Source: Muricea muricata (Eukaryota; Cnidaria; Anthozoa; Malacalcyonacea; Plexauridae). Taken from it: DNA of 64,000 nt. Position numbers and translations under genes: made by a program. The stretch is taken from positions 55,953,907-56,017,906 of the forward strand of contig OY979716.1 of assembly GCA_963855995.1 (NCBI GenBank). The letters are read 5' to 3'. Position 1 is the stretch's first letter, and every line of letters starts with the position of its first letter. Shown here piece by piece: positions 33,126 through 45,816 of this stretch. The notes under the pieces were generated by a model. That model was given only the letters and a program-made list of their open reading frames with translations, was not told the DNA's origin and ran no database searches.

Positions 33126-33933
33126 TAATTTGCTAAATTGCATGCGTGGTTATGCATAAGCTAACTCAAATTAATTAATTAACAAAATAATACGATATTA
33201 TATTTTCCTTATATCTAAGAAAATCCTGTCTCTAAAGTTTCTCGTCTTCTAATTAAGCTTCACCTACCATTTTTTATTCCGAAACACCTGCATTCTTGAG
33301 ATGAATAGATGTGTGCAGCTTAGCTTGCTGGTTTCCTGGTGTCATGCTTAGCACTTTTGACTTTTAATCCAAGAATCCAAATTGAAATCTTGGCAGTAAA
33401 TGCTATTATTTTGTACTTTTTGCCGCTTGATTCCGTAAAAATACTTTAAACTCGTGCCCGGCTTACTTCTCAAGCGCTATTATTCTCGCCTAGTTTGGGA
33501 GAAGTCACGCTTCGGTTCCCGTACAATCCCATGATTTAGCCTATTCAAAAAGTTTGAAAACGAAGCACGATTAAACTATTTTGTTTCTGGCAAACAAATG
33601 TCCACAAACGTGCTATTTTCTTCCGTCATACATAAAAATTTCATCACGGTTCCATTTGCGGAAATCAGACAACTTGATGTTGATATAGAAGTGTTATACC
33701 ATATGATTCCTGCATTGTTGCAAATGTTCTGGTTGTTCGAAGCGCATTATTGGAAAACATACAAAAGAGAAAATACAGTATGGAACAGGCCTGTAATAAA
33801 AAGCAAGACCGATAAAAGGAAATATACTTGAAACAAAGCATGAAAAAGTTTGACTTTCACATTTGAAACAGCGAAAACTTAATTCTTTTTATTCATCCAC
33901 ACGAAACTACTACTCAATTCAAAATTACTTCCT

Positions 33934-34006
33934 TGGTCTGTGTGAGGATCGAACTCACGACATTGGCGTTATTAGCACCACGCTCTACCTACTGAGCTAA
34001 CAGACC
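33934..34006 (-). tRNA. tRNA-Ile(AAT)
   Basis: Intact U20 form; lacks the U36C change of the related type F units. Confidence 0.97.
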
Positions 34007-34437
34007 GACCATTCCAAATGCTTAGATAAAACGTTATTGTTGTAATCCAAGCACTGAAAATTTTCTCTTGTTTCGTATCAATTTCACTCAGTCACAAATT
34101 CAAAACGAATTTGAATTAGTATCAATCAATTTATGTGTAGACTTCTCGTTTTTGCAGGAGAGCCACTGCATGTGTAATAGTATTAACAGCATGTTTGCCA
34201 TTTGGTATAATTCAAACTATGGTTCTAGTACGATTACCTAATTCTAGAAAAAGTTAAAATTAGCTGGGGAAATCTGTAATGAATTTGTAGACAACCCTTC
34301 ATCGAAGGTACGACAATTACATCATCTTCTAGAACGAATTCTTCTAGAAAAAATTAATTTCTCCAGCACTGGTGAGCAATGTAGTCAATATAACCATTCT
34401 CAATAGCAATTTTTAAAAAAGAACAAGAGGAAGAAAA

Positions 34438-34461
34438 CGTCCCTGGATGGATTTGAACCAT

Positions 34462-34494
<33 letters not shown>

Positions 34495-34511
34495 CATTGC
34501 GCCACAGAGAC
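34438..34511 (-). tRNA. tRNA-Asn(GTT)
   Basis: Same sequence as the unit 1 gene. Confidence 0.97.
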
Positions 34512-34640
34512 TTTCGCAAGATGTGAAAGTGCAGGTCACGTGCAAGATTAATCAAATGCCTTGCAAGATATGGACATATAGTTTAGACCTCAATGAACTG
34601 AAATGCTGGTGTAACTAAGCACGTGGTAAAAAAATTTAAG

Positions 34641-34712
34641 TAGCAGAGAGTGATTTCGATCCACCGACCTCTGGGTTATGGGCCCAGCACGCTTCCACTG
34701 CGCCACTCTGCT
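34641..34712 (-). tRNA. Initiator tRNA-Met(CAT), C61U
   Basis: T-stem C61U allele as in unit 9. Confidence 0.9.
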
Positions 34713-35520
34713 TAATTTGCTAAATTGCATGCGTGGTTATGCATAAGCTAACTCAAATTAATTAATTAACAAAATAATACGATATTATATTTTCCTTATA
34801 TCTAAGAAAATCCTGTCTCTAAAGTTTCTCGTCTTCTAATTAAGCTTCACCTACCATTTTTTATTCCGAAACACCTGCATTCTTGAGATGAATAGATGTG
34901 TGCAGCTTAGCTTGCTGGTTTCCTGGTGTCATGCTTAGCACTTTTGACTTTTAATCCAAGAATCCAAATTGAAATCTTGGCAGTAAATGCTATTATTTTG
35001 TACTTTTTGCCGCTTGATTCCGTAAAAATACTTTAAACTCGTGCCCGGCTTACTTCTCAAGCGCTATTATTCTCGCCTAGTTTGGGAGAAGTCACGCTTC
35101 GGTTCCCGTACAATCCCATGATTTAGCCTATTCAAAAAGTTTGAAAACGAAGCACGATTAAACTATTTTGTTTCTGGCAAACAAATGTCCACAAACGTGC
35201 TATTTTCTTCCGTCATACATAAAAATTTCATCACGGTTCCATTTGCGGAAATCAGACAACTTGATGTTGATATAGAAGTGTTATACCATATGATTCCTGC
35301 ATTGTTGCAAATGTTCTGGTTGTTCGAAGCGCATTATTGGAAAACATACAAAAGAGAAAATACAGTATGGAACAGGCCTGTAATAAAAAGCAAGACCGAT
35401 AAAAGGAAATATACTTGAAACAAAGCATGAAAAAGTTTGACTTTCACATTTGAAACAGCGAAAACTTAATTCTTTTTATTCATCCACACGAAACTACTAC
35501 TCAATTCAAAATTACTTCCT

Positions 35521-35593
35521 TGGTCTGTGTGAGGATCGAACTCACGACATTGGCGTTATTAGCACCACGCTCTACCTACTGAGCTAACAGACC
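35521..35593 (-). tRNA. tRNA-Ile(AAT)
   Basis: Intact U20 form. Confidence 0.97.
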
Positions 35594-36024
35594 GACCATT
35601 CCAAATGCTTAGATAAAACGTTATTGTTGTAATCCAAGCACTGAAAATTTTCTCTTGTTTCGTATCAATTTCACTCAGTCACAAATTCAAAACGAATTTG
35701 AATTAGTATCAATCAATTTATGTGTAGACTTCTCGTTTTTGCAGGAGAGCCACTGCATGTGTAATAGTATTAACAGCATGTTTGCCATTTGGTATAATTC
35801 AAACTATGGTTCTAGTACGATTACCTAATTCTAGAAAAAGTTAAAATTAGCTGGGGAAATCTGTAATGAATTTGTAGACAACCCTTCATCGAAGGTACGA
35901 CAATTACATCATCTTCTAGAACGAATTCTTCTAGAAAAAATTAATTTCTCCAGCACTGGTGAGCAATGTAGTCAATATAACCATTCTCAATAGCAATTTT
36001 TAAAAAAGAACAAGAGGAAGAAAA

Positions 36025-36048
36025 CGTCCCTAGATGGATTTGAACCAT

Positions 36049-36081
<33 letters not shown>

Positions 36082-36098
36082 CATTGCGCCACAGAGAC
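36025..36098 (-). tRNA. tRNA-Asn(GTT), G7-U66 wobble
   Basis: C66U as in unit 10. Confidence 0.95.
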
Positions 36099-36227
36099 TT
36101 TCGCAAGATGTGAAAGTGCAGGTCACGTGCAAGATTAATCAAATGCCTTGCAAGATATGGACATATAGTTTAGACCTCAATGAACTGAAATGCTGGTGTA
36201 ACTAAGCACGTGGTAAAAAAATTTAAG

Positions 36228-36299
36228 TAGCAGAGAGTGGTTTCGATCCACCGACCTCTGGGTTATGGGCCCAGCACGCTTCCACTGCGCCACTCTGCT
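36228..36299 (-). tRNA. Initiator tRNA-Met(CAT)
   Basis: Same sequence as the unit 1 gene. Confidence 0.97.
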
Positions 36300-37107
36300 T
36301 AATTTGCTAAATTGCATGCGTGGTTATGCATAAGCTAACTCAAATTAATTAATTAACAAAATAATACCATATTATATTTTCCTTATATCTAAGAAAATCC
36401 TGTCTCTAAAGTTTCTCGTCTTCTAATTAAGCTTCACCTACCATTTTTTATTCCGAAACACCTGCATTCTTGAGATGAATAGATGTGTGCAGCTTAGCTT
36501 GCTTGTTTCCTGGTGTCATGCTTAGCACTTTTGACTTTTAATCCAAGAATCCAAATTGAAATCTTGGCAGTATATGCTATTATTTTGTACTTTTTGCCGC
36601 TTGATTCCGTAAAAATACTTTAAACTCGTGCCCGGCTTACTTCTCAAGCGCTATTATTCTCGCCTAGTTTGGGAGAAGTCACGCTTCGGTTCCCGTACAA
36701 TCCCATGATTTAGCCTATTCAAAAAGTTTGAAAACGAAGCACGATTAAACTATTTTGTTTCTGGCAAACAAATGTCCACAAGCGTGCTATTTTCTTCCGT
36801 CATACATAAAAATTTCATCACGGTTCCATTTGCGGAAATCAGACAACTTGATGTTGATATAGAAGTGTTATACCATATGATTCCTGCATTGTTGCAAATG
36901 TTCTGGTTGTTCGAAGCGCATTATTGGAAAACATACAAAAGAGAAAATACAGTATGGAACAGGCCTGTAATAAAAAGCAAGACCGATAAAAGGAAATATA
37001 CTTGAAACAAAGCATGAAAAAGTTTGACTTTCACATTTGAAACAGCGAAAACTTAATTCTTTTTATTCATCCACATGAAACTACTACTCAATTCAAAATT
37101 ACTTCCT

Positions 37108-37180
37108 TGGTCTGTGTGAGGATCGAACTCACGACATTGGCGTTATTAGCACCACGCTCTTCCTACTGAGCTAACAGACC
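37108..37180 (-). tRNA. tRNA-Ile(AAT)
   Basis: A20 form. Confidence 0.97.
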
Positions 37181-37611
37181 GACCATTCCAAATGCTTAGA
37201 TAAAACGTTATTGTTGTAATCCAAGCACTGAAAATTTTCTCTTGTTTCGTATCAATTTCACTCAGTCACAAATTCAAAACGAATTTAAATTAGTATCAAT
37301 CAATTTATGTGTAGACTTCTCGTTTTTGCAGGAGAGCCACTGCATGTGTAATAGTATTAACAGCATGTTTGCCATTTGGTATAATTCAAACTATGGTTCT
37401 AGTACGATTACCTAATTCTAGAAAAAGTTAAAATTAGCTGGGGAAATCTGTAATGAATTTGTAGACAACCCTTCATCGAAGGTACGACAATTACATCATC
37501 TTCTAGAACGAATTTTTCTAGAAAAAATTAATTTCTCCAGCACTGGTGAGCAATGTAGTCAATATAAACATTCTCAATAGCAATTTTTAAAAAAGAACAA
37601 GAGGAAGAAAA

Positions 37612-37635
37612 CGTCCCTGGATGGATTTGAACCAT

Positions 37636-37668
<33 letters not shown>

Positions 37669-37685
37669 CATTGCGCCACAGAGAC
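37612..37685 (-). tRNA. tRNA-Asn(GTT)
   Basis: Same sequence as the unit 1 gene. Confidence 0.97.
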
Positions 37686-37814
37686 TTTCGCAAGATGTGA
37701 AAGTGCAGGTCACGTGCAAGATTAATCAAATGCCTTGCAAGATATGGACATATAGTTTAGACCTCAATGAACTGAAATGCTGGTGTAACTAAGCACGTGG
37801 TAAAAAAATATAAG

Positions 37815-37886
37815 TAGCAGAGAGTGGTTTCGATCCACCGACCTCTGGGTTATGGGCCCAGCACGCTTCCACTGCGCCACTCTGCT
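37815..37886 (-). tRNA. Initiator tRNA-Met(CAT)
   Basis: Same sequence as the unit 1 gene. Confidence 0.97.
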
Positions 37887-38689
37887 TGATTTGCTAAATT
37901 GCATGCGTGGTTATGCATAAGCTAACTCAAATTAATTAATTAACAAAATAATACGATATTATATTTTCCTTATATCTAAGAAAATCCTATCTCTAATGTT
38001 TCTCGTCTTCTAATTAAGCTTCACCTACCATTTTTTATTCCGAAACACCTGCATTCTTGAGATGAATAGATGTGTGCAGCTTGCTGGTTTCCTGGTGTCA
38101 TGCTTAGCACTTTTGACTTTTAATCCAAGAATCCAAATTGAAATCTTGGCAGTAAATGCTATTATTTTGTACTTTTTGCCGCTTGATTCCGTAAAAATAC
38201 TTTAAACTCGTGCCCGGCTTACTTCTCAAGCGCTATTATTCTCGCCTAGTTTTGGAGAAGTCACGCTTCGGTTCCCGTACAATCCCATGATTTAGCCTAT
38301 TCAAAAAGTTTGAAAACGAAGCACGATTAAACTATTTTGTTTCTGGCAAACAAATGTCCACAAACGTGCTATTTTCTTCCGTCATACATAAAAATTTCAT
38401 CACGGTTCCATTTGCGGAAATCAGATAACTTGATGTTGATATAGAAGTGTTATACCATATGATTCCTGCATTGTTGCAAATGTTCTGGTTGTTCGAAGCG
38501 CATTATTGGAAAACATACAAAAGAGAAAATACAGTATGGAACAGGCCTGTAATAAAAAGCAAGACCGATAAAAAGAAATATACTTGAAAAAAAGCATGAA
38601 AAAGTTTGACTTTCACATTTGAAACAGCGAAAACTTAATTCTTTTTATTCATCCACACGAAACTACTACTCAATTCAAAATTACTTCCT

Positions 38690-38762
38690 TGGTCTGTGTG
38701 AGGATCAAACTCACGACATTGGCGTTATTAGCACCACGCTCTACCTACTGAGCTAACAGACC
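38690..38762 (-). tRNA. tRNA-Ile(AAT), C56 lost
   Basis: T-loop C56U as in unit 2. Confidence 0.85.
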
Positions 38763-39193
38763 AACCATTTCAAATGTGTAGATAAAACGTTATTGTTGTA
38801 ATCCAAGCACTGAAAATTTTCTCTTGTTTCGTATCAATTTCACTCAGTCACAAATTCAAAACGAATTTAAATTAGTATCAATCAATTTATGTGTAGACTT
38901 CTCGTTTTTGCAGGAGAGATACTGCATGTGTAATAGTATTAACAGCATGTTTGCCATTTGGTATAATTCAAACTATGGTTCCAGTACGATTACCTAATTC
39001 TAGAAAAAGTTAAAATTAGCTGGGGAAATCTGTAATGAATTTGTAGACAACCCTTCATCGAAGGTACGACAATTACATCATCTTCTAGAACGAATTTTTC
39101 TAGAAAAAATTAATTTCTCCAGCACTGGTGAGCAATGTAGTCAATATAACCATTCTCAATAGCAATTTTTAAAAAAGAACAAGAGGAAGAAAA

Positions 39194-39217
39194 CGTCCCT
39201 GGATGGATTTGAACCAT

Positions 39218-39250
<33 letters not shown>

Positions 39251-39267
39251 CATTGCGCCACAGAGAC
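39194..39267 (-). tRNA. tRNA-Asn(GTT)
   Basis: Same sequence as the unit 1 gene. Confidence 0.97.
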
Positions 39268-39396
39268 TTTCGCAAGATGTGAAAGTGCAAGTCACGTGCA
39301 AGATTAATCAAATGCCTTGCAAGATATGGACATATAGTTTAGACCTCAATGAACTGAAATGCTGGTGTAACTAAGCACGTGGTAAAAAAATTTAAG

Positions 39397-39468
39397 TAGC
39401 AGAGAGTGGTTTCGATCCACCGACCTCTGGGTTATGGGCCCAGCACGCTTCCACTGCGCCACTCTGCT
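39397..39468 (-). tRNA. Initiator tRNA-Met(CAT)
   Basis: Same sequence as the unit 1 gene. Confidence 0.97.
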
Positions 39469-40276
39469 TAATTTGCTAAATTGCATGCGTGGTTATGCAT
39501 AAGCTAACTCAAATTAATTAATTAACAAAATAATACGATATTATATTTTCCTTATATCTAAGAAAATCCTGTCTCTAAAGTTTCTCGTCTTCTAATTAAG
39601 CTTCACCTACCATTTTTTATTCCGAAACACCTGCATTCTTGAGATGAATAGATGTGTGCAGCTTAGCTTGCTTGTTTCCTGGTGTCATGCTTGGCACTTT
39701 TGACTTTTAATCCAAGAATCCAAATTGAAATCTTGGCAGTATATGCTATTATTTTGTACTTTTTGCCGCTTGATTCCGTAAAAATACTTTAAACTCGTGC
39801 CCGGCTTACTTCTCAAGCGCTATTATTCTCGCCTAGTTTGGGAGAAGTCACGCTTCGGTTCCCGTACAATCCCATGATTTAGCCTATTCAAAAAGTTTGA
39901 AAACGAAGCACGATTAAACTATTTTGTTTCTGGCAAACAAATGTCCACAAACGTGCTATTTTCTTCCGTCATACATAAAAATTTCATCACGGTTCCATTT
40001 GCGGAAATCAGACAACTTGATGTTGATATAGAAGTGTTATACCATATGATTCCTGCATTGTTGCAAATGTTCTGGTTGTTCGAAGCGCATTATTGGAAAA
40101 CATACAAAAGAGAAAATACAGTATGGAACAGGCCTGTAATAAAAAGCAAGACCGATAAAAGGTAATATACTTGAAACAAAGCATGAAAAAGTTTGACTTT
40201 CACATTTGAAACAGCGAAAACTTAATTCTTTTTATTCATCCACACGAAACTACTACTCAATTCAAAATTACTTCCT

Positions 40277-40349
40277 TTGTCTGTGTGAGGATCGAACTCA
40301 CAACATTGGCATTATTAGCACCACGCTCTACCTACTGAGCTAACAGACC
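40277..40349 (-). tRNA. tRNA-Ile(AAT), acceptor end mismatch
   Basis: C72A, C39U and C48U as in unit 7. Confidence 0.85.
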
Positions 40350-40780
40350 GACCATTCCAAATGCTTAGATAAAACGTTATTGTTGTAATCCAAGCACTGA
40401 AAATTTTCTCTTGTTTCGTATCAATTTCACTCAGTCACAAATTCAAAACGAATTTGAATTAGTATCAATCAATTTATGTGTAGACTTCTCGTTTTTGCAG
40501 GAGAGCCACTGCATGTGTAATAGTATTAACAGCATGTTTGCCATTTGGTGTAATTCAAACTATGGTTCTAGTACGATTACCTAATTCTAGAAAAAGTTAA
40601 AATTAGCTGGGGAAATCTGTAATGAATTTGTAGACAACCCTTCATCGAAGGTACGACAATTACATCATCTTCTAGAACGAATTCTTCTAGAAAAAATTAA
40701 GTTCTCCAGCACTGGTGAGCAATGTAGTCAATATAACCATTCTCCATAGCAATTTTTAAAAAAGAACAAGAGGAAGAAAA

Positions 40781-40804
40781 CGTCCCTGGATGGATTTGAA
40801 CCAT

Positions 40805-40837
<33 letters not shown>

Positions 40838-40854
40838 CATTGCGCCATAGAGAC
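40781..40854 (-). tRNA. tRNA-Asn(GTT), A7-C66 mismatch
   Basis: G7A as in unit 7. Confidence 0.9.
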
Positions 40855-40983
40855 TTTCGCAAGATGTGAAAGTGCAGGTCACGTGCAAGATTAATCAAAT
40901 GCCTTGCAAGATATGGACATATAGTTTAGACCTCAATGAACTGAAATGCTGGTGTAACTAAGCACGTGGTAAAAAAATTTAAG

Positions 40984-41055
40984 TAGCAGAGAGTGGTTTC
41001 GATCCACCGACCTCTGGGTTATGGGCCCAGCACGCTTCCACTGCGCCACTCTGCT
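40984..41055 (-). tRNA. Initiator tRNA-Met(CAT)
   Basis: Same sequence as the unit 1 gene. Confidence 0.97.
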
Positions 41056-41863
41056 TAATTTGCTAAATTGCATGCGTGGTTATGCATAAGCTAACTCAAA
41101 TTAATTAATTAACAAAATAATACGATATTATATTTTCCTTATATCTAAGAAAATCCTGTCTCTAAAGTTTCTCGTCTTCTAATTAAGCTTCACCTGCCAT
41201 TTTTTATTCCGAAACACCTGCATTCTTGAGATGAATAGATGTGTGCAGCTTAGCTTGCTGGTTTCCTGGTGTCATGCTTAGCACTTTTGACTTTTAATCC
41301 AAGAATCCAAATTGAAATCTTGGCAGTAAATGCTATTATTTTGTACTTTTTGCCGCTTGATTCCGTAAAAATACTTTAAACTCGTGCCCGGCTTACTTCT
41401 CAAGCGCTATTATTCTCGCCTAGTTTGGGAGAAGTCACGCTTCGGTTCCCGTACAATCCCATGATTTAGCCTATTCAAAAAGTTTGAAAACGAAGCACGA
41501 TTAAACTATTTTGTTTCTGGCAAACAAATGTCCACAAACGTGCTATTTTCTTCCGTCATACATAAAAATTTCATCACGGTTCCATTTGCGGAAATCAGAC
41601 AACTTGATGTTGATATAGAAGTGTTATACCATATGATTCCTGCATTGTTGCAAATGTTCTGGTTGTTCGAAGCGCATTATTGGAAAACATACAAAAGAGA
41701 AAATACAGTATGGAACAGGCCTGTAATAAAAAGCAAGACCGATAAAAGGAAATATACTTGAAACAAAGCATGAAAAAGTTTGACTTTCACATTTGAAACA
41801 GCGAAAACTTAGTTCTTTTTATTCATCCACACGAAACTACTACTCAATTCAAAATTACTTCCT

Positions 41864-41936
41864 TGGTCTGTGTGAGGATCGAACTCACGACATTGGCGTT
41901 ATTAGCACCACGCTCTACCTACTGAGCTAACAGACC
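41864..41936 (-). tRNA. tRNA-Ile(AAT)
   Basis: Intact U20 form. Confidence 0.97.
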
Positions 41937-42367
41937 GACCATTCCAAATGTGTAGATAAAACGTTATTGTTGTAATCCAAGCACTGAAAATTTTCTCTTG
42001 TTTCGTATCAATTTCACTCAGTCACAAATTCAAAACGAATTTGAATTAGTATCAATCAATTTATGTGTAGACTTCTCGTTTTTGCAGGAGAGCCACTGCA
42101 TGTGTAATAGTATTAACAGCATGTTTGCCATTTGGTATAATTCAAACTATGGTTCTAGTACGATTACCTAATTCTAGAAAAAGTTAAAATTAGCTGGGGA
42201 AATCTGTAATGAATTTGTAGACAACCCTTCATCGAAGGTACGACAATTACATCATCTTCTAGAACGAATTCTTCTAGAAAAAATTAATTTCTCCAGCACT
42301 GGTGAGCAATGTAGTCAATATAACCATTCTCAATAGCAATTTTTAAAAAAGAACAAGAGGAAGAAAA

Positions 42368-42391
42368 CGTCCCTGGATGGATTTGAACCAT

Positions 42392-42424
<33 letters not shown>

Positions 42425-42441
42425 CATTGCGCCACAGAGAC
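42368..42441 (-). tRNA. tRNA-Asn(GTT)
   Basis: Same sequence as the unit 1 gene. Confidence 0.97.
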
Positions 42442-42570
42442 TTTCGCAAGATGTGAAAGTGCAAGTCACGTGCAAGATTAATCAAATGCCTTGCAAGATA
42501 TGGACATATAGTTTAGACCTCAATGAACTGAAATGCTGGTGTAACTAAGCACGTGGTAAAAAAATTTAAG

Positions 42571-42642
42571 TAGCAGAGAGTGGTTTCGATCCACCGACCT
42601 CTGGGTTATGGGCCCAGCACGCTTCCACTGCGCCACTCTGCT
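42571..42642 (-). tRNA. Initiator tRNA-Met(CAT)
   Basis: Same sequence as the unit 1 gene. Confidence 0.97.
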
Positions 42643-43450
42643 TAATTTGCTAAATTGCATGCGTGGTTATGCATAAGCTAACTCAAATTAATTAATTAAC
42701 AAAATAATACGATATTATATTTTCCTTATATCTAAGAAAATCCTGTCTCTAAAGTTTCTGGTCTTCTAATTAAGCTTCACCTGCCATTTTTTATTCCGAA
42801 ACACCTGCATTCTTGAGATGAATAGATGTGTGCAGCTTAGCTTGCTGGTTTCCTGGTGTCATGCTTAGCACTTTTGACTTTTAATCCAAGAATCCAAATT
42901 GAAATCTTGGCAGTAAATGCTATTATTTTGTACTTTTTGCCGCTTGATTCCGTAAAAATACTTTAAACTCGTGCCCGGCTTACTTCTCAAGCGCTATTAT
43001 TCTCGCCTAGTTTGGGAGAAGTCACGCTTCGGTTCCCGTACAATCCCATGATTTAGCCTATTCAAAAAGTTTGAAAACGAAGCACGATTAAACTATTTTG
43101 TTTCTGGCAAACAAATGTCCACAAACGTGCTATTTTCTTCCGTCATACATAAAAATTTCATCACGGTTCCATTTGCGGAAATCAGATAACTTGATGTTGA
43201 TATAGAAGTGTTATACCATATGATTCCTGCATTGTTGCAAATGTTCTGGTTGTTCGAAGCGCATTATTGGAAAACATACAAAAGAGAAAATACAGTATGG
43301 AACAGGCCTGTAATAAAAAGCAAGACCGATAAAAGGAAATATACTTGAAACAAAGCATGAAAAAGTTTGACTTTCACATTTGAAACAGCGAAAACTTAAT
43401 TCTTTTTATTCATCCACACGAAACTACTACTCAATTCAAAATTACTTCCT

Positions 43451-43523
43451 TGGTCTGTGTGAGGATCGAACTCACGACATTGGCGTTATTAGCACCACGC
43501 TCTACCTACTGAGCTAACAGACC
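43451..43523 (-). tRNA. tRNA-Ile(AAT)
   Basis: Intact U20 form; C56 is kept even though this unit shares the upstream stop marker with type B. Confidence 0.97.
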
Positions 43524-43954
43524 GACCATTCCAAATGTGTAGATAAAACGTTATTGTTGTAATCCAAGCACTGAAAATTTTCTCTTGTTTCGTATCAATT
43601 TCACTCAGTCACAAATTCAAAACGAATTTGAATTAGTATCAATCAATTTATGTGTAGACTTCTCGTTTTTGCAGGAGAGCCACTGCATGTGTAATAGTAT
43701 TAACAGCATGTTTGCCATTTGGTATAATTCAAACTATGGTTCTAGTACGATTACCTAATTCTAGAAAAAGTTAAAATTAGCTGGGGAAATCTGTAATGAA
43801 TTTGTAGACAACCCTTCATCGAAGGTACGACAATTACATCATCTTCTAGAACGAATTCTTCTAGAAAAAATTAATTTCTCCAGCACTGGTGAGCAATGTA
43901 GTCAATATAACCATTCTCAATAGCAATTTTTAAAAAAGAACAAGAGGAAGAAAA

Positions 43955-43978
43955 CGTCCCTGGATGGATTTGAACCAT

Positions 43979-44011
<33 letters not shown>

Positions 44012-44028
44012 CATTGCGCCACAGAGAC
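43955..44028 (-). tRNA. tRNA-Asn(GTT)
   Basis: Same sequence as the unit 1 gene. Confidence 0.97.
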
Positions 44029-44157
44029 TTTCGCAAGATGTGAAAGTGCAGGTCACGTGCAAGATTAATCAAATGCCTTGCAAGATATGGACATATAGTT
44101 TAGACCTCAATGAACTGAAATGCTGGTGTAACTAAGCACGTGGTAAAAAAATTTAAG

Positions 44158-44229
44158 TAGCAGAGAGTGGTTTCGATCCACCGACCTCTGGGTTATGGGC
44201 CCAGCACGCTTCCACTGCGCCACTCTGCT
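44158..44229 (-). tRNA. Initiator tRNA-Met(CAT)
   Basis: Same sequence as the unit 1 gene. Confidence 0.97.
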
Positions 44230-45037
44230 TAATTTGCTAAATTGCATGCGTGGTTATGCATAAGCTGACTCAAATTAATTAATTAACAAAATAATACGAT
44301 ATTATATTTTCCTTATATCTAAGAAAATCCTGTCTCTAAAGTTTCTGGTCTTCTAATTAAGCTTCACCTGCCATTTTTTATTCCGAAACACCTGCATTCT
44401 TGAGATGAATAGATGTGTGCAGCTTAGCTTGCTGGTTTCCTGGTGTCATGCTTAGCACTTTTGACTTTTAATCCAAGAATCCAAATTGAAATCTTGGCAG
44501 TAAATGCTATTATTTTGTACTTTTTGCCGCTTGATTCCGTAAAAATACTTTAAACTCGTGCCCGGCTTACTTCTCAAGCGCTATTATTCTGGCCTAGTTT
44601 GGGAGAAGTCACGCTTCGGTTCCCGTACAATCCCATGATTTAGCCTATTCAAAAAGTTTGAAAACGAAGCACGATTAAACTATTTTGTTTCTGGCAAACA
44701 AATGTCCACAAACGTGCTATTTTCTTCCGTCATACATAAAAATTTCATCACGGTTCCATTTGCGGAAATCAGACAACTTGATGTTGATATAGAAGTGTTA
44801 TACCATATGATTCCTGCATTGTTGCAAATGTTCTGGTTGTTCGAAGCGCATTATTGGAAAACATACAAAAGAGAAAATACAGTATGGAACAGGCCTGTAA
44901 TAAAAAGCAAGACCGATAAAAGGAAATATACTTGAAACAAAGCATGAAAAAGTTTGACTTTCACATTTGAAACAGCGAAAACTTAATTCTTTTTATTCAT
45001 CCACACGAAACTACTACTCAATTCAAAATTACTTTTT

Positions 45038-45110
45038 TGGTCTGTGTGAGGATCGAACTCACGACATTGGCGTTATTAGCACCACGCTCTACCTACTGAG
45101 CTAACAGACC
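45038..45110 (-). tRNA. tRNA-Ile(AAT)
   Basis: Intact U20 form; the 3' flank is AAAAAGT on its strand, as in type F, but the T4 terminator remains. Confidence 0.97.
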
Positions 45111-45541
45111 GACCATTCCAAATGTGTAGATAAAACGTTATTGTTGTAATCCAAGCACTGAAAATTTTCTCTTGTTTCGTATCAATTTCACTCAGTCACA
45201 AATTCAAAACGAATTTGAATTAGTATCAATCAATTTATGTGTAGACTTCTCGTTTTTGCAGGAGAGCCACTGCATGTGTAATAGTATTAACAGCATGTTT
45301 GCCATTTGGTATAATTCAAACTATGGTTCTAGTACGATTACCTAATTCTAGAAAAAGTTAAAATTAGCTGGGGAAATCTGTAATGAATTTGTAGACAACC
45401 CTTCATCGAAGGTACGACAATTACATCATCTTCTAGAACGAATTCTTCTAGAAAAAATTAATTTCTCCAGCACTGGTGAGCAATGTAGTCAATATAACCA
45501 TTCTCAATAGCAATTTTTAAAAAAGAACAAGAGGAAGAAAA

Positions 45542-45565
45542 CGTCCCTGGATGGATTTGAACCAT

Positions 45566-45598
<33 letters not shown>

Positions 45599-45615
45599 CA
45601 TTGCGCCACAGAGAC
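45542..45615 (-). tRNA. tRNA-Asn(GTT)
   Basis: Same sequence as the unit 1 gene. Confidence 0.97.
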
Positions 45616-45744
45616 TTTCGCAAGATGTGAAAGTGCAGGTCACGTGCAAGATTAATCAAATGCCTTGCAAGATATGGACATATAGTTTAGACCTCAATGA
45701 ACTGAAATGCTGGTGTAACTAAGCACGTGGTAAAAAAATTTAAG

Positions 45745-45816
45745 TAGCAGAGAGTGGTTTCGATCCACCGACCTCTGGGTTATGGGCCCAGCACGCTTCC
45801 ACTGCGCCACTCTGCT
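45745..45816 (-). tRNA. Initiator tRNA-Met(CAT)
   Basis: Same sequence as the unit 1 gene. Confidence 0.97.

Larger units (their letters stand above)
20607..33292. repeat. Higher-order repeat copy 2: eight units, 12,686 bp
   Basis: Units 14-21 repeat the order B-D-E-F-G-H-I and end with J', which differs from J of copy 1 only in the tail beyond the iMet gene (CTTAA and CTGTCTCTAAAG instead of CTTGA and CTATCTCTAATG). Confidence 0.9.
31711..33292. repeat. Repeat unit 21 (type J', 1,582 bp)
   Basis: As type J up to the iMet gene, but with the CTTAATTT and CTGTCTCTAAAG tail. Confidence 0.97.
33293..34879. repeat. Repeat unit 22 (type F', 1,587 bp)
   Basis: Like type F in its tail (iMet C61U) but with CTTCCTTGG and the normal AAT anticodon in tRNA-Ile. 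Confidence 0.97.
34880..36466. repeat. Repeat unit 23 (type G, 1,587 bp)
   Basis: Same markers as unit 10. Confidence 0.97.
36467..38053. repeat. Repeat unit 24 (type A, 1,587 bp)
   Basis: Same markers as unit 4. Confidence 0.97.
38054..39635. repeat. Repeat unit 25 (type B with TTTTGG, 1,582 bp)
   Basis: Type B plus TAGTTTTGGAG in the otherwise invariant block, a marker shared only with unit 39. Confidence 0.97.
30124..41222. repeat. Seven-unit duplicated block, copy 1 (11,099 bp)
   Basis: Units 20-26 have the order I-J'-F'-G-A-B-D. They share private markers with the block 22,203 bp downstream, notably TAGTTTTGGAG instead of TAGTTTGGGAG in unit 25. It overlaps the end of the previous higher-order repeat because unit 20-21 belong to both series. 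Confidence 0.88.
39636..41222. repeat. Repeat unit 26 (type D, 1,587 bp)
   Basis: Same markers as unit 7. Confidence 0.97.
41223..42809. repeat. Repeat unit 27 (type E, 1,587 bp)
   Basis: Same markers as unit 8. Confidence 0.97.
42810..44396. repeat. Repeat unit 28 (type K, 1,587 bp)
   Basis: A mosaic found once: long head and E-like tail (TTTCTGGTC, CCTGCCAT) but with the GATAAC stop otherwise confined to type B, and a private AAGCTGACTC. Confidence 0.97.
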
